From positions 1,230,009 through 1,294,008 of the forward strand of contig NZ_AYTD01000013.1 in assembly GCF_000503215.1 (NCBI RefSeq): a DNA stretch of 64,000 nt. The letters run 5' to 3'. This DNA comes from Pseudomonas canadensis (GTDB lineage Bacteria > Pseudomonadota > Gammaproteobacteria > Pseudomonadales > Pseudomonadaceae). Below, piece after piece: positions 25,668 through 35,027 of the stretch. Positions within the stretch are counted from its first letter, which is position 1, and each line of letters begins with the position of its first letter. The notes beneath the pieces were generated by a model. The model had not been told where the DNA came from. It saw only the letters and a program-made list of their open reading frames with translations, and did not search any database. Made by a program: the position numbers and the translations under genes.

Positions 25668-26720
25668 ATGTACACCGCCATCGGTTACGCCGCCCAGTCG
25701 GCCACCACTCCCCTCGCCCCCATGTCGTTCCAGCGCCGCAGCCCACGCGCCGATGACGTGGCGATCGAGATCCTGTACTGCGGCGTGTGCCACTCCGACA
25801 TCCACCAGGCACGCAACGAGTGGGGCATCGCCGTGTACCCGCTGATGCCCGGCCACGAGATCGTCGGCAAAGTCACCGCCGTTGGCGCCAACGTCACCGC
25901 GCACAAAATCGGTGATCTGGTCGGCGTGGGCTGCATGGTCGATTCGTGCCGTCACTGCGACGCCTGCCAATCGAACCTGGAGCAATACTGCCTCGAAGGC
26001 CCGACCATGACCTACGCCACCCCGGACCGCGTTGACGGCAGCAACACCATGGGCGGTTACTCCGACAGCATCGTGGTCAGCGAACATTTCGTGGTGAAGA
26101 TCCCGGCCAAGCTCGACATGGCCAGCGCCGCGCCGATCCTGTGTGCCGGCATCACCACCTACTCGCCGCTCAAGCACTACGGCGTGAAGGCCGGCGATAA
26201 AGTCGGCGTGCTCGGCATGGGCGGCCTGGGCCATATGGGCATCAAGTTTGCCAAGGCCATGGGCGCGGAAGTGACCTTGTTCACGCGCTCGGCAAGCAAG
26301 GCCGAAGAAGGCCGTCGCCAGGGCGCCGATCATGTGATCGTGTCCACCGACGAAGCCCAGATGAAAGCCGCCGCCGGGCACTTTGACTTCCTGCTGGACA
26401 CCATTCCGGTGCAACACGACCTGAACCCCTACCTAGACGTGCTGCGCTTTGACGGCGTGCACATCCTGGTCGGCCTGATCGAGCCGGTGGACCCGCCCGT
26501 CAACGCCGCCAAGCTGGTGCTGGGCCGTAAGGTACTGGCCGGTTCCCTGATCGGCGGCATTGCCGAAACCCAGGAAGTCCTGGATTTCTGCGCCGAGCAC
26601 AGCATCACCTGCGACATCGAAATGCTCGACATCCGCAATATCAACGAAGCCTATAGCCGCATGATCGCCGGCGACGTGAAGTACCGCTTTGTCATCGACA
26701 TGGCGACCCTGAAGGCCTGA
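25668..26720 (+). CDS. Zinc-dependent NAD(P) alcohol dehydrogenase (YahK/Adh type)
   Basis: 350 residues from ATG 25668, preceded by GAGG about 8 bases away; earlier in-frame starts lack this support. The catalytic zinc ligands are seen in YCGVCHSDIHQ and GHEIVG. The structural zinc is bound by the four cysteines of SCRHCDACQSNLEQYC. The Rossmann motif GVLGMGGLGHMG binds NADP. The pattern fits the cinnamyl-alcohol-dehydrogenase/YahK subgroup, broad aldehyde reductases using NADPH. It is convergent with the IclR gene, whose stop begins at the next base. Confidence 0.92.
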   Translation: MYTAIGYAAQSATTPLAPMSFQRRSPRADDVAIEILYCGVCHSDIHQARNEWGIAVYPLMPGHEIVGKVTAVGANVTAHKIGDLVGVGCMVDSCRHCDACQSNLEQYCLEGPTMTYATPDRVDGSNTMGGYSDSIVVSEHFVVKIPAKLDMASAAPILCAGITTYSPLKHYGVKAGDKVGVLGMGGLGHMGIKFAKAMGAEVTLFTRSASKAEEGRRQGADHVIVSTDEAQMKAAAGHFDFLLDTIPVQHDLNPYLDVLRFDGVHILVGLIEPVDPPVNAAKLVLGRKVLAGSLIGGIAETQEVLDFCAEHSITCDIEMLDIRNINEAYSRMIAGDVKYRFVIDMATLKA

Positions 26721-27524
26721 TCAGGCCTTCGCGCCCAACTCCGCCGACAGCCGGGCTGCGACCTGTTTGACCACAGGAATCAGCTCGGCCATTTTCTCCA
26801 GCGGCATGTAGGGCACGGTACTGGCGATGCTGATACCGGCGACAATGCGCCGGCTGGCATCGCGCACCGGTGCCGCCACGCAACGGATCGATGGTTCGTT
26901 GTCTTCCAGGTCGAACGCATAACCGCCCACCACGTATTCATGCATGCGCTGCTCGAACTGCGCCCAGGATTGCTCCGGGTGCTGCGGCCACTGCAGGCTT
27001 TTCCCACCGGCTGGCAGGCTGGCTTCGTACAGTCGTTGCCACTCTGCGACCGTGTCATCCAGCAGCAATGCCTTGCCGATCCCGGTGCGTGCCAGCGGCA
27101 TGCGATGGCCGACCCGTGAGCGCATTTCCGGGCCATTGCGGCCGGGGTTCTTGTGCAGGTACAGCACGTCGTCGTATTCACGGATGGCCAGGTGGATGGT
27201 GTCGCCGGTCAGCGCCGACAACTCATCCAGATACGGAATGGCCAAGGTCACCAGCGGCAGCTCTTCGCGTGCCTGAAAACCCAGCTCGATCAACTTCGGC
27301 CCCAACAGGTAACCGACCTGCGGCACCACGCGCAGGTAACGCTCTTCCACCAAGCAACTGGCCAGACGGTGGGTGGTGCTGCGGGTGGTACCGATGCGCT
27401 TGGCGATCTCTTTCAGATCCCGCGCACCGGCCGCCACCGCCTGCACCACGCCCAGGCCACGCAGCAGGGTCTGGGTGCCGGTGGGGGCGGCGTCTTTGAC
27501 GGAGGTGTGGGCGTTTTCCTGCAT
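26721..27524 (-). CDS. IclR-family transcriptional regulator
   Basis: 267 residues from ATG 27524. The N-terminal winged helix (residues 18-80, LKEIAKRIGTTRSTTHRLASCL) is followed by the IclR effector domain with the LARTGIGKALLL region and a C-terminal CVAAPVRD block. The gene lies downstream of a REPIN that separates it from the L-arabinose transport genes, which are on the same strand and upstream. It is the nearest regulator to that operon and could control it, but nothing in the sequence shows this. It is convergent with the alcohol dehydrogenase gene with no gap. Confidence 0.88.
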   Translation of the reverse strand: MQENAHTSVKDAAPTGTQTLLRGLGVVQAVAAGARDLKEIAKRIGTTRSTTHRLASCLVEERYLRVVPQVGYLLGPKLIELGFQAREELPLVTLAIPYLDELSALTGDTIHLAIREYDDVLYLHKNPGRNGPEMRSRVGHRMPLARTGIGKALLLDDTVAEWQRLYEASLPAGGKSLQWPQHPEQSWAQFEQRMHEYVVGGYAFDLEDNEPSIRCVAAPVRDASRRIVAGISIASTVPYMPLEKMAELIPVVKQVAARLSAELGAKA

Positions 27525-27598
27525 ATCGGGCCTATTGGGAAGTACGAAAACGGCGCCATTATGGCAAATCACGGACCTCAATACAGTGGAGATCCAAA

Positions 27599-27687
27599 TG
27601 TGGGAGCGGGCTTGCTCGCGAATGCTGTGTGTCAGTCAAAGATGTTCTTACTGAACCACCGCCTTCGCGAGCAAGCCCGCTCCCACA
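27599..27687. repeat. REPIN (GTGGGAGCGGGCTTGCTCGCGA class)
   Basis: Left arm TGTGGGAGCGGGCTTGCTCG; complementary right arm ending CTCCCACA. It separates the IclR gene from araH. Confidence 0.92.
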
Positions 27688-27707
27688 GGGGTTAGGCGAT
27701 GTTCTTC

Positions 27708-28676
27708 CTAGCGTTGTTTCATGCGGTCGATGATGACCGCAAGGAGCAGGATCGAACCCCGGATCACATACTGGTAGAAGGTGTCGATGTTCTTCAGGTT
27801 CATCGCATTCTCGATGATCGCCAAAATCAGCACCCCGGCAATCACGTGACGGATCATGCCGATGCCGCCACTCAGCGACACCCCGCCCAATACACACGCC
27901 GAGATCACGGTCAGCTCAAACCCCTGGCCAATCATCGGCTGGCCCGAGGTCATGCGCGACGCCAGAATCACCCCGGCCAACGCTCCAATCAGGCCGTGCA
28001 CGGCAAAGATGATGATCTTGGTGCGATCAACATTCACCCCGGCCAGCAACGCCGCTTCCTGGTTACCGCCGATGGCCATGGTGTTGCGCCCGTAGGTGGT
28101 GTAGTTAAGCAGCCAGCCAAAGAACACAAAGCACAGCACGGTGATGATAATCGGCACCGGCACGCCCATCAGTTGGCCGTTGCCGAACACGAAGAAACCT
28201 TCGTCCATCACGCCGACGGCCTTGCCGTTGGAAAAGATGTACGCCAGTCCACGCACGATCTGCATGGTCGCCAAGGTCGCGATCAATGCGTTGATACGCA
28301 GCTTGGCGATGACAATGCCGTTGATCAGCCCCACCACCAGGCCCATGGCCAACGCAGCGGACACGCCGAGTACCACGCTGTCGGTGTCGCGGATCACAAT
28401 GCCCGCGACCACACCGGCACAGGCAATCACCGAGCCCACCGACAAGTCGAAGTGCCCCGACGCCAGGCAGAACAGCATGGTGCACGCCGCAATACCCACG
28501 GTAGAAATCGCCAAACCCAACCCGCGCATGTTCAGCGGCGAAAGGAAGTTATCGATAAACAACGCACTGAGCACAAAGATGCTCAACGCGGCGAGCAACA
28601 TCACCCAGTCATCGAGGAACTTGCGCTGGTTGAAACCCGGCCAGAAGCCCTTTGCAGTTTTTACCTCAGACATCAT
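27708..28676 (-). CDS. araH: L-arabinose ABC transporter permease AraH
   Basis: 322 residues with about eight to ten membrane helices. It matches E. coli AraH closely at GLGLAIS, SGHFDLSVGSVIACAGVV, INALIATLATMQIVRGLAY, IASRMTSGQPM-type and ENAMNLKNI, so the assignment is stronger than a generic RbsC-type permease. It forms the membrane channel with AraG and AraF. It is the last gene of the operon SDR-araF-araG-araH; the start lies 14 bases after the araG stop. Confidence 0.9.
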   Translation of the reverse strand: MMSEVKTAKGFWPGFNQRKFLDDWVMLLAALSIFVLSALFIDNFLSPLNMRGLGLAISTVGIAACTMLFCLASGHFDLSVGSVIACAGVVAGIVIRDTDSVVLGVSAALAMGLVVGLINGIVIAKLRINALIATLATMQIVRGLAYIFSNGKAVGVMDEGFFVFGNGQLMGVPVPIIITVLCFVFFGWLLNYTTYGRNTMAIGGNQEAALLAGVNVDRTKIIIFAVHGLIGALAGVILASRMTSGQPMIGQGFELTVISACVLGGVSLSGGIGMIRHVIAGVLILAIIENAMNLKNIDTFYQYVIRGSILLLAVIIDRMKQR

Positions 28677-28690
28677 TCACCTCGAATTCT

Positions 28691-30190
28691 TCAAGCCCGC
28701 GAACGCGGGAGAGCCAGTTGCAACAGCCGTGCTTCGTCCGCCTGGTCGCGGGTGAGTTCGCCGGTCAGGGCGCCTTCGCTCATCACCAGGATGCGGTCGC
28801 TGATGCCCATCACTTCCATCAGGTCGCTGGACACCACGATCACCGCAATACCGCTGGCGGCGAGGTTGTGGATGATCTGGTAGATCTCCGACTTGGCGCC
28901 GATGTCGATACCACGGGTGGGCTCGTCCAACAGCAGCACCTTCATCGGCATCGACAGCCAGCGACCGAGAATGGCCTTCTGCTGGTTGCCGCCGGAGAGG
29001 TACATGATTTTCTGTTCGGCGTTGGGCGTCTTGACCTTCATCGCCTTGATCTGCCGGTCGGCGTTGGTGGTTTCCCAGCCGTCGCGCAACAGCCAGCCAA
29101 AGGTTGAGTGGGCACCGCGCGCGCTGATATTGATGTTCTCGGCCACACTGGACAGCGGAATGATCCCCTCCTTCTTGCGGTCTTCCGGGCACAGCAAGAC
29201 GCCGGCAGCAATCGCGTCGCGGGGTGAACGCAATTGCAATGTTTGCCCGCAGAGTTCAAGGCTACCGGCGGTGCAGCGAGTCAAACCGCTCAGCAGCCGA
29301 AACAGCTCCGTGCGCCCTGCCCCGACCAATCCGAACAGGCCAAGAATCTCGCCCTTGTGCACCTGCAGACTGACCGGCTCACGCAGGCCTGGTCCGAGCA
29401 AACCCTCGACCTTAAGCGCCACGTCGCCCTGTTCCCGTGGCCGGTAATCGTAGATGTCCTGGATATCGCGACCGACCATGCACGTCACCAACTGGTCGTG
29501 GGTCAGCGCGTTCATATCGTCGAAAGTGCGCACATAACGGCCGTCCTTGAACACAGTCACCGCGTTGCAGATGCGGAACACCTCTTCCATACGGTGCGAC
29601 ACATAGAGCACGACTTTGCCCTCATCGCGCAGGCGGGTGATGATCGCCATCAAGCGGTCGATCTCCCGCGCCGACAAGCTGCTGGTGGGTTCGTCGAAGG
29701 CAATCACATGGGCGCCACGGGACAACGCCTTGGCGATTTCCACCAGTTGGCGCTGGCCGAGGGACAGGCGTCCGAGCTTTTCGTCCGGATCGATTTCATC
29801 GGCCAGGCCTTTGAGACACGCCAACGCTTGCTTGCGCAATTGACTGCGGTTGACCACCCCGAAGCGCGTCGGCAAATGCCCGAGGAACAGGTTTTCGGCG
29901 ACGGTCATTTCCGGCACCAGGTGCAGCTCCTGGTGGATCACCGCCACGCCGCTGGCAATGCTGTCGGCGGCGGACTTGAAGTCCATGGTCTGCTCGCCGA
30001 TCTGCAGTGTTCCGCTGCTGGGCAGGTAGGCGCCGCCGAGAATCTTCAGCAGCGTCGACTTGCCCGCGCCGTTTTCACCCATCAACGCATGCACCTCGCG
30101 CGGCCGCGCTTCAAAGCTGATTTGCGCCAGGGCTTTCACACCGGGAAACTCCTTGCCGATGCCATTGAATCGCAGGGCCGCGCCGGTCAT
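28691..30190 (-). CDS. araG: L-arabinose ABC transporter ATP-binding protein AraG
   Basis: 499 residues with two ABC modules. The first has GENGAGKST (Walker A), [36 protein letters not shown] and [14 protein letters not shown]. The second has [40 protein letters not shown] and [11 protein letters not shown]. The pattern, including the degenerate second site, is that of the arabinose/ribose/galactose family, and sequence blocks match E. coli AraG. The start ATG 30190 overlaps the araF stop by four bases, so translation is coupled. Confidence 0.93.
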   Translation of the reverse strand: MTGAALRFNGIGKEFPGVKALAQISFEARPREVHALMGENGAGKSTLLKILGGAYLPSSGTLQIGEQTMDFKSAADSIASGVAVIHQELHLVPEMTVAENLFLGHLPTRFGVVNRSQLRKQALACLKGLADEIDPDEKLGRLSLGQRQLVEIAKALSRGAHVIAFDEPTSSLSAREIDRLMAIITRLRDEGKVVLYVSHRMEEVFRICNAVTVFKDGRYVRTFDDMNALTHDQLVTCMVGRDIQDIYDYRPREQGDVALKVEGLLGPGLREPVSLQVHKGEILGLFGLVGAGRTELFRLLSGLTRCTAGSLELCGQTLQLRSPRDAIAAGVLLCPEDRKKEGIIPLSSVAENINISARGAHSTFGWLLRDGWETTNADRQIKAMKVKTPNAEQKIMYLSGGNQQKAILGRWLSMPMKVLLLDEPTRGIDIGAKSEIYQIIHNLAASGIAVIVVSSDLMEVMGISDRILVMSEGALTGELTRDQADEARLLQLALPRSRA

Positions 30191-31167
30191 TTCCACAGCC
30201 CGATTTTGCTCAGCTCTTCCTTGAAGTTGGCGCGGGTGATCAGGGTCACGTTGTCCAACGCGGTGAACTTGGCAGGCTCGGTGCCTTTGGTGACCCATTC
30301 GAACATGGCGCTGGCGGTTTTGTAGCCGGAGGCGTCAGGGCTTAGCAGCATCGAGCCGTAAAAACCGGTGTCGGTTTTCTTCAGTTCTTCAATCGCATCG
30401 GTACCGTTGATGCCGACGCCGATCACGTTGGCCGCCTTGAAACCGGCGCTTTCGGTGGCGCGCACGCCGCCCAGTACGGTGCTGTCGTTCATGCCGCCGA
30501 TGATCAGGTTTTTCGCAGCGCTGGGCAGTTTCACCAGGGCCGAGTTGGTGGCGTCCATGCTGCCGGGCACGTCGAGGGTTTTCTGCGCACTGAACAGGAT
30601 ATGGTCTGCTGGCAGGCCGGCAGCCTTGAGCCCTTCTACCGAACCGTCGGTGCGCTTCTTGCCGGTTTCAAGTTCGTCGAAGGTGTTGATGACGGCGTAG
30701 GTTTCCTTCCAATCCCAGTTGCGATGCTTGGCTTCGGCGGCCATGGCTTCGCCTTGTTTCTGGCCGATCTTGTAGGCATCCAGGCCGACGTAAGGCACGT
30801 CTTCCATGGGCTTGCCCTTGGCGTCGACAAAACGGTCGTCCACCGCCAGCACCTTAAGGTTATTGAGCTTGGCCTTGGCCATGATTGCCGGGCCGAGGGA
30901 CACATCCGGCGGGCAGATGACGAAGCCCTTGGCGCCGTTGGCGGCCAGGGTGTCGATGGCCGACAGGGTTTTCTCACCATCGGGCACAGCGATCTTGATC
31001 ACGGTGAAGCCCTGCTCCTTGCCGGCTTTTTCAGCGAAGGCCCATTCGGTCTGGAACCAGGGTTCTTCGGCCTGCTTGACCAGGAAGCCGATTTTCACTT
31101 CTTCGGCGGATACAACACCGCTGAACGCGACCGCGAGGGCCAGGGTGCCGAGTGTCTTCTTGAGCAT
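30187..31167 (-). CDS. araF: L-arabinose-binding periplasmic protein AraF
   Basis: 326 residues, like E. coli AraF (329). The signal peptide is [21 protein letters not shown]. The mature protein has the expected blocks [69 protein letters not shown] and [13 protein letters not shown], which line the arabinose site. It delivers L-arabinose, and possibly fucose or galactose, to AraGH. The start ATG 31167 was chosen over a longer upstream frame because it begins at the signal peptide, 32 bases after the SDR stop. Confidence 0.93.
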   Translation of the reverse strand: MLKKTLGTLALAVAFSGVVSAEEVKIGFLVKQAEEPWFQTEWAFAEKAGKEQGFTVIKIAVPDGEKTLSAIDTLAANGAKGFVICPPDVSLGPAIMAKAKLNNLKVLAVDDRFVDAKGKPMEDVPYVGLDAYKIGQKQGEAMAAEAKHRNWDWKETYAVINTFDELETGKKRTDGSVEGLKAAGLPADHILFSAQKTLDVPGSMDATNSALVKLPSAAKNLIIGGMNDSTVLGGVRATESAGFKAANVIGVGINGTDAIEELKKTDTGFYGSMLLSPDASGYKTASAMFEWVTKGTEPAKFTALDNVTLITRANFKEELSKIGLWK

Positions 31168-31199
31168 GAACCACCTCGTTCTTGTTATTGGAAAACGGT

Positions 31200-32021
31200 T
31201 TAGTCGTGGTACATCACAGACCGCCCGCCATCGATCATCAGGCAGGTTGCATTGATAAAGGGCGCCTCGTCGGTCGCCAGGAACAGTGCCGTCATGGCTA
31301 CCTCGACCGGCTGGCCAATGCGCTTGGGCGGGTGCAGGTCGAAGGCGCGCTGGCGCTCGGCGTGGGGGTCGGGAAAACCGTTCCAGTAGTCGACGTTGAG
31401 CTGGGTTTCGATGTAACCCGGCGCGATGGCATTCACGCGGATGCCTTTGGGCGCGTATTCGATGCCGAGGGCGCGGGTCAGTCCGAGCAGGCCGTGCTTG
31501 GCCACGGGATACGGGAAGCAGCCGGGAATGATGTGGCTGGAATGGGTGGAGGCAATATTGATGATGTTGCCAATGCCCTGCTCGATCATGTGCGGCAACA
31601 CCGTGCGGCAGCCGAACCAGGCGCCGTCGAGGTCGATGGCGAAGCAGCGGCGCCAGTCTTCGTCGGTCATCTCCAGCGGGTCGCGGAACACGTTGACGCC
31701 GGCGCAGTTGACCAGCACATCCACGCGGCCAAAGCGCTCGATAGCCAGGTTGACCAGCGCCTGCCATTGATCTTTGGACGTGATGTCGACGGCTTGTGCA
31801 TAGATGTCGGCGCCGCGTTCGCGCCAGTGGGCGGCGACCTTCTCGACTTTTTCGCCCTGGACATCCGCAATGATCAAGCGCGCCTGCTGGGCCTGAAAAC
31901 ACGCGACGATTGCCTCGCCAATGCCTTGGGCGGCACCGGTGATGATCACCACTTTGCCTTTGAGCCGCTCGCCATAGGTTGGCTCGGGCACGGCGGGGAG
32001 TGACAACGGTTGTGCCTGCAT
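31200..32021 (-). CDS. Short-chain dehydrogenase (SDR), arabinose-operon linked
   Basis: 273 residues with the SDR signature: GAAQGIG cofactor loop, NCAG at about residue 106, and the catalytic YPVAK preceded by a Ser-rich segment (STHSSH). A C-terminal extension (PDPHAERQRAFDLHPPKRIG) matches the classic SDR length. As first gene of the arabinose uptake operon it plausibly oxidises L-arabinose (L-arabinose 1-dehydrogenase) or a later intermediate of non-phosphorylative L-arabinose catabolism. Substrate identity is inference. It has a promoter just upstream (32066-32095). Confidence 0.85.
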   Translation of the reverse strand: MQAQPLSLPAVPEPTYGERLKGKVVIITGAAQGIGEAIVACFQAQQARLIIADVQGEKVEKVAAHWRERGADIYAQAVDITSKDQWQALVNLAIERFGRVDVLVNCAGVNVFRDPLEMTDEDWRRCFAIDLDGAWFGCRTVLPHMIEQGIGNIINIASTHSSHIIPGCFPYPVAKHGLLGLTRALGIEYAPKGIRVNAIAPGYIETQLNVDYWNGFPDPHAERQRAFDLHPPKRIGQPVEVAMTALFLATDEAPFINATCLMIDGGRSVMYHD

Positions 32022-32065
32022 CGCTTCACCTGTTTTATTTTTGGTAGTGAGTGCTGATGCAGCCG

Positions 32066-32095
32066 ACTATAAACCTATCATTTGAAATATCTCAA
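32066..32095 (-). promoter_or_regulatory. Sigma-70 promoter of the arabinose operon
   Basis: On the minus strand TTGAGA (32095-32090), an 18-base spacer, and TATAGT (32071-32066). The region is AT-rich (ATTTGAAATATCTCAATATA), which suits a regulator site, but no known operator was identified. Confidence 0.55.
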
Positions 32096-32156
32096 TATAT
32101 AAATTTGCATCCCATATAGTGAGCAAAGCATGGTCTTCAAGGCGAACAAAATCGAA

Positions 32157-32245
32157 TGTGGGAGCGGGCTTGCTCGCGAATACGGTGTGTCAGCCATATA
32201 TGAGTTGACTGATCCACCGCATTCGCGAGCAAGCCCGCTCCCACA
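32157..32245. repeat. REPIN (GTGGGAGCGGGCTTGCTCGCGA class)
   Basis: Same family and layout as the elements at 24.5 and 27.6 kb. It lies between the arabinose promoter region and the GNAT gene. Confidence 0.92.
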
Positions 32246-32277
32246 TTTTGATCTTCAGTGTTTTTGAAAGGAGCGCT

Positions 32278-32757
32278 TCAGCCCAGGGCGAAATCGCGCA
32301 GCGCATCGCCTTCCATGCGATAGCGCACCCACTCTTCCTGCGGCTGGGCGCCAATGGATTTGTAGAAGGCAATCGCCGGTTCGTTCCAGTCCAGCACGCT
32401 CCACTCAAAGCGCCCGCAACCGTTGTCAAAGGCGATCTTCGCCAGGTGACGCAGCAGCTTCTTGCCCGCCCCGCCGCCGCGTTGTTCCGGGTTGATGTAG
32501 AGGTCTTCCAGGTACAGGCAATTGCTGCCCAGCCAGGTGGAATAGCTGAAAAAGAACACCGCAAAGCCAATCGGCAAGCCGTCGCGCAGGCAGATCAGGC
32601 CATGGGCGGTGGCGCCTTCGCTGAACAGGCTACGCTCGATGTCCACCACACTGGCGATCACTTCGTGCCGGGCCTTCTCGTACTCGGCCAGCTCGGTAAT
32701 AAACGTCAGGATCTGCGCAGCATCGCTGGGCACGGCGGGGCGAATCTCGATGGTCAT
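32278..32757 (-). CDS. GNAT-family N-acetyltransferase
   Basis: A 159-residue single-domain GNAT. The fold is clear: IRPAVPSDAAQIL (beta1-alpha1), YLEDLYINPEQRGGGAGKKLLRHLA (acetyl-CoA loop Q/RxxGxG/A) and DWNEPAIAFYKSIGA. The pattern resembles thialysine/diamine acetyltransferases such as SSAT-type enzymes, so an amine substrate is plausible but unproven. It stands between a REPIN and the divergent MFS transporter gene, without an operon partner. Confidence 0.88.
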   Translation of the reverse strand: MTIEIRPAVPSDAAQILTFITELAEYEKARHEVIASVVDIERSLFSEGATAHGLICLRDGLPIGFAVFFFSYSTWLGSNCLYLEDLYINPEQRGGGAGKKLLRHLAKIAFDNGCGRFEWSVLDWNEPAIAFYKSIGAQPQEEWVRYRMEGDALRDFALG

Positions 32758-32941
32758 GGGCGAGCCTTGGCAATTTCAAAGCACACATACTAAGACGCTT
32801 TCGTGACGGATTGCAGTGCAATTTCACTGCATCCCCTTACTCCGTCCACGGCTAACGCTGGCACCACCAACCACACAACAATCGGCAAAGCGGTGCATGG
32901 TAAAAAGTCCGGCATAACTCCAATGACTTCCAGGCCATCTT

Positions 32942-34132
32942 ATGCATTCCAAGTCTGCGGTGAGCACGCCGTTGTTCGCCCTGTTTTGCCTTGCCAGTTT
33001 TCTGTTGTCGCTGTCTTACGGCTCGACCTTTCTGTTGTCGTTGCTGATTCATACGCGCGGCGGTAACGAGCACGATGCAGGCAGTGTGATCTCCATGGCG
33101 ATGCTCAGCACCTTTGTGGCGGTGTTGGTCTCCGGGCATTTGGCTGATGTGCTGGGCGCGGCGCGGGCGATTGCGGGATTGGGCCTGCTGTTGGTGGTGG
33201 CATGCCTGGGTTTTGCCCTGATGCCAGGTTTCGGCCTGGGCTTGATGGGGTTTGGCCTGGCCCTGGGGCTCGGTTGGGGGGTGTTCTATACCTTGGGACC
33301 GATCATCGTGGCCATGCTGGTAGAACCGCAGCAGCGGGCCAAGTACTTTGCGTTATTGTCCGGCAGCATGATGAGCGGGATCGGGGCCGGCCCCTTGCTC
33401 GGGCGTGCGGCGAGCGCATTGGAGCTGCCGCTGACCAGCGCGTTTTACATCGCCGCCTTCGCCAGCCTGGTGGGCGTGGTGATGTTCTGGCGACTGGGTG
33501 CCCATCTCAAACAAGACGCGGTTGTGGCAAAAATTTCCTGGCGTGCCACCCGCCAGGTGCTGTCATCGAGGGCCGTGTTCGCGATCATCATGGTCGGCCT
33601 GGGCGGTTGTGTGTTCGGCGGGTTGTCCTCATTCCAGACCAGCTACGCAGCGGCGCATTCCCTGGACTATTCGCTGTTTTTCGTGGGTTTCCTGAGCGCG
33701 GCGATTACCAGCCGCTTGTTGATTGCCGGGCTTGTCGTCAAGCGTGATGCCTATCGCTCGGCGTGCGTACTGTCGGGGCTGATGCTGGTGTCGGTGTTGA
33801 TGTTTGGCTTCAAGGTATCGGGGAGCTTCAGCTACCTGCTCGCCGCCATCACCCTGGGCGTGGGTTATGGGCTGACGTACTCGGTGATCAACGGGCTGGT
33901 GGCGAATGAAGCCCCCGCTGGCACCACGTCCCAAGCGTTGCTGCTGTTCAGCCTCGGGTACTTCGTCGGGGTGTTCGGGTTCCCGATGCTGGCGGGGCGG
34001 ATCATCGTCGAGTATGGCCTGCAATCGCTGCTGCTGAGTGTGACCGCAGTGGCGTTGCTCAATTGGTTGATCAGCCTCGCGAGACTGATCTGGCGGCGGG
34101 CCTCGGCACACAAAATCTTACAGGTGAGCTAA
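32942..34132 (+). CDS. MFS transporter
   Basis: 396 residues with 11-12 hydrophobic helices, two six-helix halves joined by a hydrophilic loop around residue 180-200, and MFS signatures such as GHLADVLGAARAIAGLG (motif A-like) after helix 2. The likely cargo is a small metabolite or drug, moved by proton coupling; no residues identify it. It is divergent from the GNAT gene (184 bases between starts). ATG 32942 is the only well-placed start, although it lacks a strong Shine-Dalgarno. Confidence 0.88.
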   Translation: MHSKSAVSTPLFALFCLASFLLSLSYGSTFLLSLLIHTRGGNEHDAGSVISMAMLSTFVAVLVSGHLADVLGAARAIAGLGLLLVVACLGFALMPGFGLGLMGFGLALGLGWGVFYTLGPIIVAMLVEPQQRAKYFALLSGSMMSGIGAGPLLGRAASALELPLTSAFYIAAFASLVGVVMFWRLGAHLKQDAVVAKISWRATRQVLSSRAVFAIIMVGLGGCVFGGLSSFQTSYAAAHSLDYSLFFVGFLSAAITSRLLIAGLVVKRDAYRSACVLSGLMLVSVLMFGFKVSGSFSYLLAAITLGVGYGLTYSVINGLVANEAPAGTTSQALLLFSLGYFVGVFGFPMLAGRIIVEYGLQSLLLSVTAVALLNWLISLARLIWRRASAHKILQVS

Positions 34133-34217
34133 GACCGTTCGTCGCCATCAAGGCACGAACGCCAAAGCCGGGCTGACCAATAGAGGGTAAGGACATTAAT
34201 CATATGGAGACACCCTC

Positions 34218-34550
34218 ATGAAAAATTCCAAGTTTGCTGCCCTCGCCCTCACAGGCCTGTTGTCTGCTGCGTCGCTGAGCGCCTTTGCCGCCAGCTCGAC
34301 CACCGGGCCAACCGATCCAACGCCGGATGCCACCACCGAGTCGCAGAAATCCATGGGTACTGGCATGGACACCAATGGTGGCGCGGTCATTGAACCCGGC
34401 GCTGACCCGCGCACCCAAGGCAACGATACCCAGCGTCAAGCGCCTGCTGCCGTCGGTAACGGCAAAATGGGCCCGGCGATCAACCAGCCCAACATCAACA
34501 AGGGCGATGACTCCAACGTCCCAGGTGCGCCGAAACAACCTGCGCCTTGA
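34218..34550 (+). CDS. Small secreted low-complexity protein
   Basis: A 110-residue protein with a signal peptide (MKNSKFAALALTGLLSAASLSAFA) followed by an Asn/Gly/Pro/Thr-rich, disordered-looking mature chain with repeated TDP/NQPN-like patterns (TTGPTDPTPDATTES, NGKMGPAINQPNINKGDDS). GGAGA lies about 8 bases before the ATG. No domain is recognised. It may be a small exported protein of the type found near stress-inducible genes. It lies 51 bases upstream of the 88-residue gene on the same strand, so they could be co-transcribed. Confidence 0.75.
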   Translation: MKNSKFAALALTGLLSAASLSAFAASSTTGPTDPTPDATTESQKSMGTGMDTNGGAVIEPGADPRTQGNDTQRQAPAAVGNGKMGPAINQPNINKGDDSNVPGAPKQPAP

Positions 34551-34601
34551 CCCATCGAACGCAAGACGAACACCCGATCATTTCCCAGTGAAGAGGTACG
34601 C

Positions 34602-34868
34602 ATGAACGTCGATAGAAACCTTGAAAAAGAAGTCCTCACCCGCCTGCTGCACGCCCATCCGCAAGGCCTGGGCAAGGAGGTGCTGGATAACTACCGCGGC
34701 GAAAAAGAGGTGGCCAGTGTCTTGGCGTTCCTGCAGGACCGTGGGTTGATCAAGGATGGGCATGTGACCACTGACGCTGCCGGCGAGTATGCGTTGAATC
34801 TGCCGATCAAGCTGACAGCGTCGGGTGTGGATGAGGCGCGTAAGTTGGACAGTGCCAGCTCCCAGTAA
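34602..34868 (+). CDS. Small helical protein with winged-helix look
   Basis: 88 residues, soluble and without a signal. GAAGAGG precedes the ATG. Its pattern, a helix (NLEKEVLTRLLHAHPQGL), another helix (EVLDNYRGEKEVASVLAFLQDRGLI) and a strand pair (KDGHVTTDAAGEYALNLPIKLT), resembles a winged-helix fold. DNA binding is a guess. It is co-directional with the upstream 110-residue secreted protein gene. Confidence 0.7.
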   Translation: MNVDRNLEKEVLTRLLHAHPQGLGKEVLDNYRGEKEVASVLAFLQDRGLIKDGHVTTDAAGEYALNLPIKLTASGVDEARKLDSASSQ

Positions 34869-34925
34869 TACGTTGTTGGCTGGTCTGATCGAAGCGCTGA
34901 AAAAACCGGCTGAACACAAACCCAC

Positions 34926-35014
34926 TGTAGGAGCCGGCTTGCCGGCGATGGCGGCGCATCAGTCACCGTAACGGTTGCAGATAAACCGCCATCGCTGGCA
35001 AGCCAGCTCCTACA
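34926..35014. repeat. REPIN (GTAGGAGCCGGCTTGCCGGCGA class)
   Basis: Inverted arms TGTAGGAGCCGGCTTGCCGG and the complementary right arm ending CTCCTACA. It sits 12 bases downstream of the PfkB kinase stop. Confidence 0.92.
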
Positions 35015-35027
35015 GGTTTTGCTGCGT

